DNA of 64,000 nucleotides from Sulfitobacter marinus (GTDB lineage: Bacteria; Pseudomonadota; Alphaproteobacteria; Rhodobacterales; Rhodobacteraceae), in NCBI RefSeq assembly GCF_900116285.1, contig NZ_FPAJ01000001.1, positions 248,001 to 312,000 on the forward strand. Direction: 5' to 3'. Positions within the stretch are counted from its first letter, which is position 1. Every line of letters begins with the position of its first letter. Below the pieces are notes generated by a model. It was given only the letters and a program-made list of their open reading frames with translations, had not been told where the DNA came from and searched no databases. Positions 1 to 6,916 of this stretch are shown here, piece after piece. Position numbers and translations under genes: made by a program.

Positions 1-137
1 CCGTAGCCGCAGTACGAAAGATGCGCGACCGGTTTAAGAACCCAGACATGGATGCTGGGGAGCTACTTCAGCGGATAAAAGATCGAAAGTTGTTTCAAAC
101 CGCAGAAACGCTGAACCAGTTCATGGAACTGCTCTAA
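1..137 (+). CDS. 3' end of an unrecognised protein (partial)
   Basis: An open frame enters the window from the left, read from base 3, and ends at a TAA at 135-137. It gives about 44 residues, rich in charged residues and probably helical (ends FMELL). No start is visible and I do not recognise the family. It could be a chance open frame, but the absence of stops and the following 190-base gap before dusA fit a genuine gene end. Confidence 0.45.
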   Translation, partial: VAAVRKMRDRFKNPDMDAGELLQRIKDRKLFQTAETLNQFMELL

Positions 138-325
138 AACTTTTATACGCAAATCTTTACTTTGATCACACACGAGATGGATTATCGGATGCGCAGCTAA
201 CGCCCACGTTCCATTCGCCATCCCATGCGGGTGTATAACAAGACCTCCCCCATCCCCCTATTGTCGTCGCTCCAATTTCCCCCTATCTACACATATGCCA
301 GTCGCACAGCACATGGGTTTCGTAA

Positions 326-1345
326 GTGTCTGAAAAGAATAAATATAACCTCAGCCGAAATGCACGCCTCTCGGTGGCGCCCATGATGGACTGGACGGAT
401 CGCCATTGCCGCTATCTGCACCGGCTGATGTCAAAGCACACGTTGCTTTATACCGAAATGGTGACGTCGCCTGCGTTGGTGCGCGGGGGGGCGTTGCATT
501 TGTTGGATCATAACCCGCAAGAGCATCCGGTGGCGCTTCAACTGGGCGGGTCTGATCCGGCAGAGCTGGCCGAGGCCGCGCGGTTGGGGGCGCAGGCGGG
601 GTATGACGAGATTAACCTTAACGTCGGTTGTCCGTCCGACCGTGTGCAATCGGGCAGTTTCGGGGCCGTGTTGATGGAGCAGCCCGCCTTGGTCGCCAAA
701 TGCGTGGCGGCGATGCGCAGGGCGGTTGATGTAGAAGTGACCGTGAAATGCCGCATCGGGGTGGATGATCAGGATCCCGAAACTGTGCTGCCGGAATTTC
801 TGGCGCATATCGTGGGGGCAGGGTGTGAACGTGTGACCATTCACGCCCGCAAGGCGTGGCTCAAGGGGTTAAGCCCCAAGGAAAACCGCGATATTCCACC
901 TTTGGATTATGATTTGGTGCACCGGATGAAGGGGCTGTTTTCGAACCTTCATATCTCGGTCAACGGTGGGATTACATCGCTGGATCAGGCGCAGGCGTTT
1001 CTGGACGGTGGTTTGGACGGCGTGATGATCGGGCGCAGTGCCTATCACAGCCCGGCTGATATATTGTGCCAAGCGGATCGGCGGATTTACGGGCAGGGCG
1101 AGGACACCACCGCCGAAGATACTGTCGCGCAAATGCTGCCCTATGTTGATGCGCATATCGCCTCCGGTGGGCGGTTGAACCAGATTACCCGCCATATGAT
1201 GGGGCTTTTTGCCGGGCGGCCCGGGGCGCGGATCTGGCGGCGGATGCTGTCCGAAAACGCATCAGGCCCGCAGGCGGACCGTCAGGTTTTGGTGGATGCG
1301 CTTGATGCAATGCAAACGCTGGCAGAGGCGCAAAAAGCGGTGTAG
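326..1345 (+). CDS. dusA: tRNA-dihydrouridine(20/20a) synthase DusA
   Basis: FMN- and NADPH-dependent enzyme that reduces uridine to dihydrouridine in the tRNA D-loop. The 339-residue length is normal for DusA. Seen in the sequence: the N-terminal flavin-binding stretch APMMDWTDRH (residues 18-27), the DusA-type active-site motif NVGCPSDRVQSG with the catalytic cysteine at C102, a conserved lysine in VKCRIG (K141) and H173 in the IHARKAWLKG segment typical of DusA rather than DusB or DusC. The start is a GTG with no strong ribosome-binding site, so the exact N-terminus is uncertain, but the flavin motif begins only 17 residues later and leaves little room to shorten it. A TauE/SafE permease follows after 33 bases and may be cotranscribed. 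Confidence 0.95.
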   Translation: MSEKNKYNLSRNARLSVAPMMDWTDRHCRYLHRLMSKHTLLYTEMVTSPALVRGGALHLLDHNPQEHPVALQLGGSDPAELAEAARLGAQAGYDEINLNVGCPSDRVQSGSFGAVLMEQPALVAKCVAAMRRAVDVEVTVKCRIGVDDQDPETVLPEFLAHIVGAGCERVTIHARKAWLKGLSPKENRDIPPLDYDLVHRMKGLFSNLHISVNGGITSLDQAQAFLDGGLDGVMIGRSAYHSPADILCQADRRIYGQGEDTTAEDTVAQMLPYVDAHIASGGRLNQITRHMMGLFAGRPGARIWRRMLSENASGPQADRQVLVDALDAMQTLAEAQKAV

Positions 1346-1378
1346 CACCAAGGGCAAGCATTAACGGAGCCCTGCGCC

Positions 1379-2200
1379 ATGACGGATATGTCCCTTTTAA
1401 TTCAAATGATCGTTTTGATCCTCTTTATCGGTGCCTTTGCGGGCGTGTTGGCCGGGCTATTGGGGGTGGGCGGCGGTATCGTCTTGGTGCCTGCGTTTTT
1501 CTATGCGTTTCAAACGCTTGGCTTTGACGGACCGCAATTGATGCAGATGTGTTTGGCGACGTCGCTTGCCACGATCATTGTGACGTCCCTGCGGTCGGTG
1601 CACAGCCATAATAAAAAGGGTGCTGTTGACTGGGGTATCCTGAAAACATGGGCACCGGGCATTGTGATCGGGGCGGTGATTGGCATGCTGACCGTGGCGC
1701 AGCTGCGCACATCGGTGTTGCAAGGGATCTTTGGCGGGCTGGCGCTGATCGTCGGGCTATATATGGCGTTTGGCCGGACGGAATGGCGCTTGGGGCAGGC
1801 GATGCCCACTGGTCTGGGGCGCGCAACGCTGTCGCCTTCGGTCGGGTTTCTATCGGTGCTGATGGGGATCGGCGGCGGCAGCTTTGGTGTCCCGCTGATG
1901 AGTCTGTTTAACGTGCCGATCCACCGCGCGGTGGCGACTGCCGCCGGGTTTGGTGTGCTGATTGCGGTGCCATCGGTGATCGGGTTTTTGCTGGTTGCGT
2001 CCCCTGATAACAGTCCGCCTTGGACTGTTGGTGCGGTGAACCTGCCCACCTTTGCGATTGTGATTGCAATGACGCTGATGACCGCGCCCTTGGGGGTCAA
2101 ACTGGCCCATGCCATGGACCCGAAACCGCTCAAACGCGTGTTTGCGGTATTTTTGATCCTCGTAGCGCTCAACATGCTGCGCAAGTCGCTGGGGCTTTAA
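1379..2200 (+). CDS. sulfite exporter TauE/SafE family membrane protein
   Basis: Integral inner-membrane permease of 273 residues with about eight hydrophobic segments. It carries the two glycine-rich repeats typical of the family: GLLGVGGGIVLVPAF near residue 27 and MGIGGGSFGVPLMS near residue 161. Family members export sulfite, sulfoacetate or related organic anions, but the substrate cannot be read from sequence. The gene follows dusA closely, and a short GC-rich hairpin follows its stop. A second TauE/SafE member lies downstream of secF (39820-40575). Confidence 0.9.
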   Translation: MTDMSLLIQMIVLILFIGAFAGVLAGLLGVGGGIVLVPAFFYAFQTLGFDGPQLMQMCLATSLATIIVTSLRSVHSHNKKGAVDWGILKTWAPGIVIGAVIGMLTVAQLRTSVLQGIFGGLALIVGLYMAFGRTEWRLGQAMPTGLGRATLSPSVGFLSVLMGIGGGSFGVPLMSLFNVPIHRAVATAAGFGVLIAVPSVIGFLLVASPDNSPPWTVGAVNLPTFAIVIAMTLMTAPLGVKLAHAMDPKPLKRVFAVFLILVALNMLRKSLGL

Positions 2201-2202
2201 CC

Positions 2203-2226
2203 GGCGGTATTTCTGCACCGCCTTTC
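2203..2226 (+). terminator. putative intrinsic terminator after the TauE/SafE gene
   Basis: GGCGGT (2203-2208) pairs with ACCGCC (2217-2222) across an 8-base loop and is followed by TTTC. The T-run is short, so efficiency is uncertain. It sits immediately after the permease stop codon, where a terminator is expected. Confidence 0.5.
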
Positions 2227-2320
2227 ATTAAGAACCTGCTCAGTTGCGAGCCGGTATCGCTGAATTGTTTCGCAATTGCGCGCTAATACCTCTGTGTTGC
2301 CGCAATCTCGCCTTAACTGG

Positions 2321-2366
2321 GGTGTTAGTTAATCAAATAGGAAGAAAAAATTTTGAGACTAACACC
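2321..2366. repeat. 9-bp perfect inverted repeat upstream of a small ORF
   Basis: GGTGTTAGT at 2321-2329 and its exact reverse complement ACTAACACC at 2358-2366 flank a 28-base AT-rich spacer. It lies 42 bases before the start of the small ORF at 2409. It could be a two-site operator or a stem in the leader RNA; the spacer contains no T-run next to the stem that would make it a terminator. Confidence 0.5.
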
Positions 2367-2408
2367 ACGCGACAGAATCAGCGTGGCCCCGAATTGAGAG
2401 ACAGTGCA

Positions 2409-2612
2409 ATGATATCGAAAGTTGAAAACCACGACAGGAATGTGATCGCTTTCAGGCCCAAGGCTCCGGCATGTGGTCATTGGGCCGTCGCGCAACATTT
2501 TCAGAATATTCAGCACATCAGCCCTGCAAATGACAACTACGGCCCCTCTGCCTTTGAGGGTGCGCAAACCAGCGATTTACTGTTGGATTTTCTCTACGGC
2601 GTTGCCCAGTAA
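2409..2612 (+). CDS. small hypothetical protein, 67 residues
   Basis: ATG start at 2409 preceded by GAGAG with 8-base spacing, which makes it a better start than the one the same frame allows further upstream at 2244. The product begins MISKVENHDRNV and has no hydrophobic segment or cysteine pair; its C-terminal half (TSDLLLDFLYGV) could form an amphipathic helix. I do not recognise the family. It lies alone between a permease and the convergent DUF1289 gene, 5 bases from that gene's stop. A perfect inverted repeat precedes it. Confidence 0.5.
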   Translation: MISKVENHDRNVIAFRPKAPACGHWAVAQHFQNIQHISPANDNYGPSAFEGAQTSDLLLDFLYGVAQ

Positions 2613-2617
2613 GCGAA

Positions 2618-2857
2618 TTAATCCTGCTGTCTGGCCAGTTTAGCCGCCCGTCCACCGCGCCGTTTTGAATGCGCGCCCGCACGCGATGGCAATTCATCCA
2701 TGATCTGACGCCGTGTTTCAGGTGTCATCCGTGACCACTCGCCTATCTCATCAATAGATCGCAGGCACCCGGTACACAACCGCGTCTCGGGGTGCACAAC
2801 GCACAGCTTGACGCAGGGGCTTTCGATTTCGTCGCGTTTCCAGACCTCGTCTGTCAT
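2618..2857 (-). CDS. DUF1289 domain-containing protein
   Basis: A 79-residue protein with the compact four-cysteine pattern of DUF1289: SPCVKLC then CTGCLRSIDEIGEWSRM, which probably binds a metal (inference from cysteine spacing). The tail is basic (SKRRGGRAAKLARQQ). The start ATG overlaps the ruvX stop by four bases (ATGA), so the two are translationally coupled and form the end of the ccmI-ruvX-DUF1289 operon. The cellular role is not known. Confidence 0.9.
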   Translation of the reverse strand: MTDEVWKRDEIESPCVKLCVVHPETRLCTGCLRSIDEIGEWSRMTPETRRQIMDELPSRAGAHSKRRGGRAAKLARQQD

Positions 2858-3339
2858 TGTGTGCCCCCTTGAATGCGCAACACGCGCAAACGGTCCAGTA
2901 CACCTTGCAAGATATACCCTGCCGCCACGTGATCAATGACCTCGGCGCGACGTTTACGAGATGTATCCGCCTCGAGCAGGGCGCGTTCGGCAGCAACGGT
3001 GCTAAGCCGTTCATCCCAATACCCGATGGCAATATCACCCAGCCTGTCAAAATTACGCGCAAAGGCACGGGTCGATTGACAGCGTGGCCCCTCTGATCCG
3101 TCCATATTACGTGGCAACCCAAGGATCAGCCCGCCGATGCGTCGCTCCGCGATAAGCTCGCTTAGCCGTGCCGCGTCAACGCCGAATTTCTTGCGCCGCA
3201 CGGTTTCAAGCGGGGTGGCAATCGACAGAAAACTGTCGCTGACCGCCACGCCGATGGTTTTTTCACCCAAGTCCAACCCGATGAGCGCTTGCATCGGGGG
3301 CAGGGCCGCGGAGAATTCTGCGATGTCCTCATAGATCAT
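2854..3339 (-). CDS. ruvX: putative pre-16S rRNA nuclease / Holliday junction resolvase-like RuvX (YqgF)
   Basis: RNase H-fold nuclease family; in Escherichia coli the homologue trims 16S rRNA 5' ends and was earlier annotated as a resolvase. The 161-residue protein shows the first acidic strand IGLDLGEKTIGVAVSD (around residues 20-35), the GLPRNMDGSEG motif around residue 95, and the final DHVAAGYIL segment with the third acidic residue. Its start overlaps the ccmI stop by four bases, and its stop overlaps the DUF1289 start. Confidence 0.94.
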   Translation of the reverse strand: MIYEDIAEFSAALPPMQALIGLDLGEKTIGVAVSDSFLSIATPLETVRRKKFGVDAARLSELIAERRIGGLILGLPRNMDGSEGPRCQSTRAFARNFDRLGDIAIGYWDERLSTVAAERALLEADTSRKRRAEVIDHVAAGYILQGVLDRLRVLRIQGGTQ

Positions 3340-4589
3340 TTTATCAAATTCGCCTTTTCGCCCGCCCGGGCAATAACGTCGATCGATGCAGGATCACCCG
3401 CAAAGACATCCATCGCGTTGTCGTATATTGCCTGGGCACGGTCGGTCTGCCCTAACACACCAAGGCTCGATATCAGGCGCGCCCAATCTTCGGCGGGGCC
3501 CCCTTCGGTTGCCAAGCGCTCTGACAGTCCGTCAACCATTGCGCCAATCATCTCCATCCTCGCGGCTGGCGTCATGTCTTGCGCCGCCTCAATGTCATCC
3601 TGCGACGGACCGGGCAGGTCACTTTGGCGCAAGCCGGTGCCGATCTCTGGTATGGCATAATCGACCCCAGCCAGATCGGCGACCGGTTCGATTTGCCCCA
3701 ATATGGGTTCGATCCACGGCGCATCGGCGGGGCCACGGCGCAGCAATCCATCCCAAATCCGAAAGCCTTGATCAGGCCGCCCCGTCTGGATCAGCATCAA
3801 GCCCCAGTAATAGCTGGCGGTCCCGTTCTCTGCATCCCGGGTCAACACGGCGCGCAAGACGGCCTCGGCCTCGGGCGACACGTACCCACCTGCGGCCATG
3901 ATCAACAGCTCGGCGTAATTCGCGACCTCTTCGGTCGACGCATCGGCCCCTTTCAGACGCACCACGGTAGATTGCGCATCGGCGGCGGCAGCAAAATTGC
4001 CAACCCGCGCCTCGTTCTGCGCCAGCAAGGTCTGGCCCTGCACATCGTCAGGCCGTGTCGCAACGGTTTCGCGTAGCCGTGCCAGCAAGGTCTCGTATTC
4101 GGCGCTCAGCTCGGCCCCGACCGACGCTTGAGGAATACCCGCAACGGCATCGGCCTGGCTGGGGCGGGTTTCGCGCAACGTCTTGGCGAAAGCGATGCGG
4201 TCTTTCAGCGCCAAGTCGCCATAGCCCGGCGCGCCTAGGTTGGTATATAGATACAAGCTGCCCCCGATTAACGCCGCTGCGATCATGGTCATCAGCAGCT
4301 TTGACGGCGCGCGCCCGGTCTGTATCTCGGCTGTGTGGCTCTTGTCGGCGGCAAGAATGCGGCGCGAGATTTCGGTCTTGGCACGCGCTGCATCCTCGGC
4401 TGGCAGAACACCGCGCGCGACCTCGCGTTCGACCTCGGCCAATTGATCGCGGTAGACTTGCAAGTCCTGTTCGGCCCGCGACGGTGCCTGCGCTGTTGCC
4501 CCACGCCACAAGGCGCGGATCAGCAAAACGGTCACAAGGGTGGCACTAGCGGCGGCGATGATCCAAAAGTTCATGTGGGTCGGGTCCAT
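3336..4589 (-). CDS. ccmI: c-type cytochrome biogenesis protein CcmI (CycH)
   Basis: Membrane-anchored chaperone that presents apocytochrome c to the haem ligation complex. The 417-residue protein has an N-terminal transmembrane segment (about residues 9-26), the typical cytoplasmic region DLQVYRDQLAEVEREVARGVLP, a second transmembrane segment near residues 96-112 and a periplasmic TPR-rich tail. A second possible start at MNFW (residue 6) would change little. It is separate from ccmABCDG near 41-43.7 kb, as is common in Rhodobacteraceae. First gene of a three-gene operon, divergent from soxB. Confidence 0.93.
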   Translation of the reverse strand: MDPTHMNFWIIAAASATLVTVLLIRALWRGATAQAPSRAEQDLQVYRDQLAEVEREVARGVLPAEDAARAKTEISRRILAADKSHTAEIQTGRAPSKLLMTMIAAALIGGSLYLYTNLGAPGYGDLALKDRIAFAKTLRETRPSQADAVAGIPQASVGAELSAEYETLLARLRETVATRPDDVQGQTLLAQNEARVGNFAAAADAQSTVVRLKGADASTEEVANYAELLIMAAGGYVSPEAEAVLRAVLTRDAENGTASYYWGLMLIQTGRPDQGFRIWDGLLRRGPADAPWIEPILGQIEPVADLAGVDYAIPEIGTGLRQSDLPGPSQDDIEAAQDMTPAARMEMIGAMVDGLSERLATEGGPAEDWARLISSLGVLGQTDRAQAIYDNAMDVFAGDPASIDVIARAGEKANLIK

Positions 4590-4796
4590 TCATTCAGTAG
4601 GGTGCATATCTAAACGGTGTTGTCCCGTGACAAAAGGGGCCATATTGCAGCACCCTGATCTGTGATTTGTGCGATTGCGGGGTATGTCGTAAAACTGATA
4701 CGGAATGCCGCGCAGAGTATCCTCTTTTCTGCCTGCTCACCCAGAAAGAACCCAAGCACACAGCCACGTGCGAATCCATCCCGGGGACCGTCCTTT

Positions 4797-6041
4797 ATGA
4801 AGAAGTATTCCGCTTTTGCCATCGCCCGCGAAGCATTGCGCCACCACACAGGTTGGACACGGGCATGGCGCGACGCACAGCCCAAAAAACGCTATGACGC
4901 GATCATCATCGGGGCAGGCGGGCATGGGCTGGCAACAGCCTATTATCTGGGCAAAAACTTTGGCATCACCAATGTGGCGATCCTTGAAAAAGGCTGGCTT
5001 GGCGGGGGCAACACGGGCCGTAACACCACGATCATCCGCTCGAACTACCTCCAGGACCCGTCCGCCGCGATCTACGAAAAGGCCCGCAGCCTCTACGAGA
5101 CGATGAGCCAGGATTTGAACTATAACGTCATGTTTTCACCCCGTGGCGTGATCATGCTGGCCCAGACCCACCACGAGGTACGCGGCTATCAACGCACGGC
5201 CCACGCCAACGCGCTGCAGGGGGTGACGACAGAATTTATCAGCCCCGCGCGGGTCAAGGAGTTGGTGCCGATCATCAATCTCGACGGCCCCCGCTATCCC
5301 GTTTTGGGCGGGTTGTGGCAGGCGCGTGGCGGTACGGCGCGCCACGATGCAGTGGCATGGGGCTATGCGCGCGCCTGTTCTGACATGGGCATGGACGTGA
5401 TCCAGAAATGCGAAGTCACCGGCATCCGCTCCGAAGGCGGCAAGGTCGTGGGTGTGTCCACCAGCCGCGGTGACATCGATTGCGACAAGCTGGGCATGGT
5501 CGTCGCAGGCCATTCGGGTCATCTGGCCGATATGGCGGGCTTCCGGCTGCCCATTGAATCCGTCTCGCTTCAGGCGCTGGTGTCCGAGCCGATCAAACCC
5601 TGCATGGATGTGGTCGTCATGGCCAACACCGTTCACGGTTATATGTCACAATCCGACAAAGGCGAAATGGTCATCGGCGGCGGCACCGACGGCTATAACA
5701 ACTACACCCAACGCGGGTCTTTCCACCATATCGAGGAAACCGTCCGCGCCCTGATCGAGACCTTTCCAATGGTGTCACGCCTCAAGATGCTGCGCCAATG
5801 GGGTGGCATCGTTGATGTGACGGGCGACCGCTCTCCGATCCTCAGCAAAACCCCCGTTGACGGCGTATTCATCAACTGCGGCTGGGGCACCGGCGGCTTC
5901 AAGGCAATCCCGGGGTCCGGCTGGGCCATGGCCGAACTGATGGCCAAAGGCCGCTCGCCGCTCACAGACGCCTTCGGGCTGAACCGCTTTCAAGAAGGCC
6001 GGTTCATCGACGAAAGCGTGGCTGCTGGGGTGGCGCATTGA
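4797..6041 (+). CDS. soxB: sarcosine oxidase subunit beta
   Basis: Catalytic flavoprotein of heterotetrameric sarcosine oxidase, which oxidises sarcosine to glycine and passes the one-carbon unit to tetrahydrofolate. With the start at 4797 the protein is 414 residues, the usual SoxB length; the frame is open further upstream, but translation from 4662 would add a non-homologous extension. Seen: dinucleotide-binding motif AIIIGAGGHGLATAYYLG (residues 35-52), the SoxB segment NTGRNTTIIRSNY (72-84) and H183 in ARHDAVAWGYAR, the position that carries covalently bound FMN in the family. First gene of the sox cluster; order B-(small ORF)-D-A-G. Confidence 0.95.
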   Translation: MKKYSAFAIAREALRHHTGWTRAWRDAQPKKRYDAIIIGAGGHGLATAYYLGKNFGITNVAILEKGWLGGGNTGRNTTIIRSNYLQDPSAAIYEKARSLYETMSQDLNYNVMFSPRGVIMLAQTHHEVRGYQRTAHANALQGVTTEFISPARVKELVPIINLDGPRYPVLGGLWQARGGTARHDAVAWGYARACSDMGMDVIQKCEVTGIRSEGGKVVGVSTSRGDIDCDKLGMVVAGHSGHLADMAGFRLPIESVSLQALVSEPIKPCMDVVVMANTVHGYMSQSDKGEMVIGGGTDGYNNYTQRGSFHHIEETVRALIETFPMVSRLKMLRQWGGIVDVTGDRSPILSKTPVDGVFINCGWGTGGFKAIPGSGWAMAELMAKGRSPLTDAFGLNRFQEGRFIDESVAAGVAH

Positions 6042-6138
6042 TGTTTGCGCGGGTCGCCATAAACCCAAACAAAACGCGGAACAATTCCGCCGTTCACGGT
6101 GTTGTGTCCTCATACAGAGTTTATGAAGGACGAGTACA

Positions 6139-6417
6139 ATGGCTACACCAGAACACAACCACACCCCGCACACCACGGTTAACAAAACCAGCAATACCGG
6201 TATCGGTATCGTCATCGGCGTTCTCGCCGTGCTGGTTGTTGGCTTCGCCTTCTACTACTTCTCGGACGGCGATCCGATGGATACATCCAACGACATCAAC
6301 GTTACCGTCGAAGGTTCCGGCGATGCGATGGAAAACGCGGCAGACTCCGTTGGGGACGCAGCGCAATCCGCGGCCGACTCCATCGAGGACGCTGCGGACA
6401 ACGCTACCGGCAACTGA
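6139..6417 (+). CDS. small single-pass membrane protein inside the sox cluster
   Basis: A 92-residue protein: a short polar N-terminus, one transmembrane helix (about residues 22-40, GIVIGVLAVLVVGFAFYYF) and an acidic, alanine-rich tail with repeated ENAADS/QSAADS/EDAADN units that would lie in the periplasm or form a helix. Start ATG has AAGGACG upstream. It interrupts the usual soxB-soxD adjacency and is followed by a strong terminator, so it may be an independent unit or a way of setting SoxB to SoxDAG ratios. I do not recognise a family; a link to sarcosine oxidation is only positional. Confidence 0.75.
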   Translation: MATPEHNHTPHTTVNKTSNTGIGIVIGVLAVLVVGFAFYYFSDGDPMDTSNDINVTVEGSGDAMENAADSVGDAAQSAADSIEDAADNATGN

Positions 6418-6446
6418 GCCTAAAACACATCATTCTTTCGCGACCA

Positions 6447-6478
6447 AAGCCGATCCCGCATGCGGGGTCGGCTTTTTT
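6447..6478 (+). terminator. strong intrinsic terminator between the small membrane protein and soxD
   Basis: AAGCCGATCCCGC pairs with GCGGGGTCGGCTT around a short central loop, followed by a run of T. The 5' arm starts at 6447 and the T-run ends at 6478. It lies 29 bases after the small ORF stop and 32 bases before soxD, i.e. inside what would otherwise be one sox operon. Confidence 0.85.
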
Positions 6479-6510
6479 GCGTTTCGCGCAACCTGCCAAA
6501 GGAGCGTCCC

Positions 6511-6840
6511 ATGCTGATCCTCACCTGTCCCAACTGCGGCATCACCGCCGAAGAAACCGAATTCCACGCCGGAGGAGAGGCGCATCTGACCCGGCATGGC
6601 CCCGGCGCATCGGATGATGACTTTGAAAAATACCTCTTCATGCGCGAAAACCCCAAGGGCGTGCATTTTGAACGGTGGCGCCATGTCTATGGCTGCGGCA
6701 AATGGTTTCACGCTGCCCGCGATACAACGACGCTGGAAATCTTTGGCACCTACACGGCCCAAACCAGCACGGTCCCTCAGGATATCATCGACAAAATCAC
6801 CGACCGCCGTCCAGATTGGCAGCCCCCCGAGACCGCATAG
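6511..6840 (+). CDS. soxD: sarcosine oxidase subunit delta
   Basis: Small zinc-binding subunit of heterotetrameric sarcosine oxidase, 109 residues. The zinc ligands expected in SoxD are present: C6 and C9 in TCPNCG, H58 and C62 in RHVYGCGKW. ATG preceded by AAAGGAG with ideal spacing. It overlaps in another frame with an upstream extension of the soxA frame, which is not translated. SoxD caps the complex and has no catalysis of its own. Confidence 0.95.
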   Translation: MLILTCPNCGITAEETEFHAGGEAHLTRHGPGASDDDFEKYLFMRENPKGVHFERWRHVYGCGKWFHAARDTTTLEIFGTYTAQTSTVPQDIIDKITDRRPDWQPPETA

Positions 6841-6850
6841 ATGCCGCTGT

Positions 6851-6884
6851 TTCATTTTGCCCAAAAAACTCCCGCCGGAGGCAT
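6851..6884 (-). repeat. dispersed intergenic repeat, copy 1
   Basis: Read on the minus strand this is GATGCCTCCGGCGGGAG, then TTTTTTGGGCAAAATGAA. It shares the core GCCTYCGGCGRGGAK plus TTTGG and a downstream AAATGA with copies at 43696-43724, 43759-43790 and 45213-45251. It fills the soxD-soxA gap. I know similar GCCTCCGGCGGGGGTATTT-type repeats from rhodobacterial genomes. Confidence 0.55.
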
Positions 6885-6916
6885 CCGCGCTTTCCGCAAA
6901 CACCAAGGTTAGACCC

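Noticed and set aside
4599..4666. AGGGTGC and GCACCCT in the ccmI/soxB divergent gap
   Set aside because: Exact arms, but separated by 54 bases and without further symmetry; probably chance.
6841..6912. Short open frame between soxD and soxA starting MPLFHF
   Set aside because: It is 23 codons and coincides with a dispersed repeat.
6596..6916. Upstream extension of the soxA frame
   Set aside because: It lies over soxD and a repeat; the ATG at 6917 gives the normal SoxA length and N-terminus.
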